The notes below the pieces were generated by a model, which saw nothing but the letters and a program-made list of their open reading frames with translations, had not been told where the DNA came from and did no database searches. Below, one piece after another: positions 62,837 through 64,000 of a stretch of DNA of 64,000 nucleotides (the first letter of the stretch is position 1; each line of letters opens with the position of its first letter). The DNA is taken from contig NZ_CP031337.1 in the NCBI RefSeq assembly GCF_003355495.1, forward strand, positions 2,733,001 through 2,797,000. The letters run 5' to 3'. This DNA comes from Crenobacter cavernae (GTDB taxonomy: Bacteria > Pseudomonadota > Gammaproteobacteria > Burkholderiales > Chromobacteriaceae). Both the position numbers and the translations under genes were made by a program.

Positions 62837-64000
62837 TCACGGGACGCGCAAGGCCTCGATCGCATCGAGCGCCCTCTCCCGCCCGGCGGCGAAGTCGACG
62901 CGGCCGGCCAGCTCGGCGCAACGCTCGGCCAAGCCTGGCCGCGCGAGCAGCGACGCCAGCGTCGTCGCGAACGCGACGCCGGAGACCTTCGCGAACGGCA
63001 GGCTGGCCGCGACGCCAAGACGGGCGAGCCGCGCGGCGTTGTCGGGCTGGTCGTGCGCCATCGGCGTCACCAGCTGCGGCACGCCGGCGGCGAGCGCCTG
63101 CGCGGCGGTGCCGATGCCGCCGTGGTGGACGACCGCCGCGCAGCGCGGGAACACGGCGGAAAACGGCGCGTAGCGCACCGCGTACACGGTAGCCGGCAGC
63201 GCGGGCAGTTGCTCGGAGTGGCCGCTCAAGAGCAGGCCACGTTGGCCGAGCCTCTCGCAAGCGTCGACCGCCGCCCGGAAAAAGTCTCGCCCCTGGCGCA
63301 TCGCGCTGCCGGCGGTGAACGCGAGCGGCGCGGCGCCTTCGCCGAGAAAGGCGTCGAGACCGGCATCGAGCCCGGCGCCGTCGCCCGCGTCATAGCGCGC
63401 GAAGCCGGTCAGCCGGGTCGCGGCTGGCCAGTCGGGCTGCGGCGCGGCGAACCAGCCGGGGAACGGGGCGACGACGAGGTCGGGCGAATGCATCCAGCGG
63501 CCGAACACCGACACGACCGGCTCGGCCAAGCCCAGCCTGCGACGAAAGGCGTTCAGCTCGGGCGCGATCAGGCGGTCGATCAAGAGCCGGTCGATGCCGG
63601 CGAATGCGAGGCGCTTGAGCCAGCGCGGCGTGCGCGGCCCGACCGGCAGGCCCGGGTAGCAGGCCGTTTCATAGACGCTGCGCAGCATCGACGGCTGCAG
63701 ATGGACGGTGGCGAGCCGGAACCCGCGCGCCTCCTGCGCGACGCGCGCGCCGAACATCAGGCCGGACGCGACGAGTACCGTATCCAACGGATCGAACGCT
63801 TCGAGCGCGTCGTAAGTGGCCGGCAGGCCGGGCAGCATGCCGCTTTCGACGACGTACTCGAAGCCGCGGCGCGCGTCCCACAGCCGAGGATCGTCCATCG
63901 CCGCCTCGAAATCGGCCACAGTGCCGAGCGGCAGGAAAGCGAGCCCCTCGGCCTCGATCCGGCGCTGGGAATAGGGGTTGGTCATCAGCCACACCGCGTG
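62837..64000 (-). CDS. GT-B glycosyltransferase (UGT/MGT-like), N-terminus cut by window end
   Basis: 388 codons visible. The C-terminal nucleotide-sugar site VVHHGGIGTAAQALAAGVPQ and LVTPMAHDQPDNAARLARLG is the UGT/rhamnosyltransferase-type signature. The N-terminal domain lacks its first strands, which lie beyond 64000. Acceptors could be a lipid or small molecule; RhlB-like enzymes and antibiotic glycosyltransferases share this layout. Three core copies of the repeated word lie in it (62934, 63242, 63520). Confidence 0.88.
   Translation of the reverse strand, partial: HAVWLMTNPYSQRRIEAEGLAFLPLGTVADFEAAMDDPRLWDARRGFEYVVESGMLPGLPATYDALEAFDPLDTVLVASGLMFGARVAQEARGFRLATVHLQPSMLRSVYETACYPGLPVGPRTPRWLKRLAFAGIDRLLIDRLIAPELNAFRRRLGLAEPVVSVFGRWMHSPDLVVAPFPGWFAAPQPDWPAATRLTGFARYDAGDGAGLDAGLDAFLGEGAAPLAFTAGSAMRQGRDFFRAAVDACERLGQRGLLLSGHSEQLPALPATVYAVRYAPFSAVFPRCAAVVHHGGIGTAAQALAAGVPQLVTPMAHDQPDNAARLARLGVAASLPFAKVSGVAFATTLASLLARPGLAERCAELAGRVDFAAGRERALDAIEALRVP

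Overview
The window is 64 kb of GC-rich chromosome, densely coded on both strands with short intergenic gaps. It most likely comes from a betaproteobacterium of the order Neisseriales (Chromobacteriaceae-like). Supporting hints are a Prx5-glutaredoxin hybrid peroxiredoxin, ccoI-ccoS, a PhaB-type acetoacetyl-CoA reductase, and a short repeated word that behaves like the DNA uptake sequences of Neisseriaceae. The order is inferred; the genus is not determined. Almost everything is chromosomal housekeeping. There is no prophage, intact insertion sequence, CRISPR array or rRNA operon.

Layout. 1-5.5 kb: 5' part of moaA, a UmuD-like protease with a small downstream gene, dusC, a degenerate HD-GYP protein, DUF1653, a histone-deacetylase-like hydrolase, msrA. 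5.5-11.2 kb: CHASE/PAS histidine kinase with FixJ-type regulator, nadK, recN. 11.2-14.9 kb: tRNA-Ser(UGA), 4.5S RNA, a small HTH regulator, a universal stress protein, a damaged thioesterase gene, a TerB-like gene, a moxR stump fused against xerC. 14.9-21.1 kb: pncC, pgi, orn on the minus strand; M48 protease, phhB, rsgA, phaB on the plus strand. 21.2-27.8 kb: an odd exported ORF, free-methionine sulfoxide reductase, a KfrA-like protein, a PNPOx-fold protein, an orphan tyrosine recombinase, an ABC exporter, a small DNA-binding-like protein. 27.9-34.3 kb: four-gene imelysin / di-haem / imelysin / DUF1513 operon, then a branched-chain amino acid binding lipoprotein. 34.4-45.4 kb: typA, an unrecognised gene, a duplicated hairpin repeat, a quinone reductase, ccoI-ccoS, an LplT-like transporter, a Met-rich mini-protein, a flavin disulfide oxidoreductase and the hybrid peroxiredoxin. 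45.6-53.7 kb: trkA-trkH-slt and a complex-I-like NAD(P)-binding protein-cca-prpF run. 53.7-64 kb: transglutaminase-like protein, an aldehyde dehydrogenase remnant, a hydroxyacid dehydrogenase, rhlE, ykgJ, rluF-like, an amidase, a Pr6Pr membrane protein, a chitin-type LPMO with a broken signal peptide, and a partial glycosyltransferase.

The main discovery candidate is the repeated word GCTCGGCCAACCTT (reverse complement AAGGTTGGCCGAGC). By hand I count about 50 exact copies of its 9-base core (CTCGGCCAA/TTGGCCGAG), inside genes on both strands and between genes. Intergenic copies are often paired head-to-head and form the stems of transcription terminators. This is how Neisseriaceae DUS are arranged, but the word is unrelated to the known GCCGTCTGAA family. 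I propose it is the uptake sequence dialect of this lineage.

A second theme is gene decay: five loci look truncated, internally deleted or frameshifted (thioesterase, moxR, aldehyde dehydrogenase, ykgJ, LPMO signal peptide).
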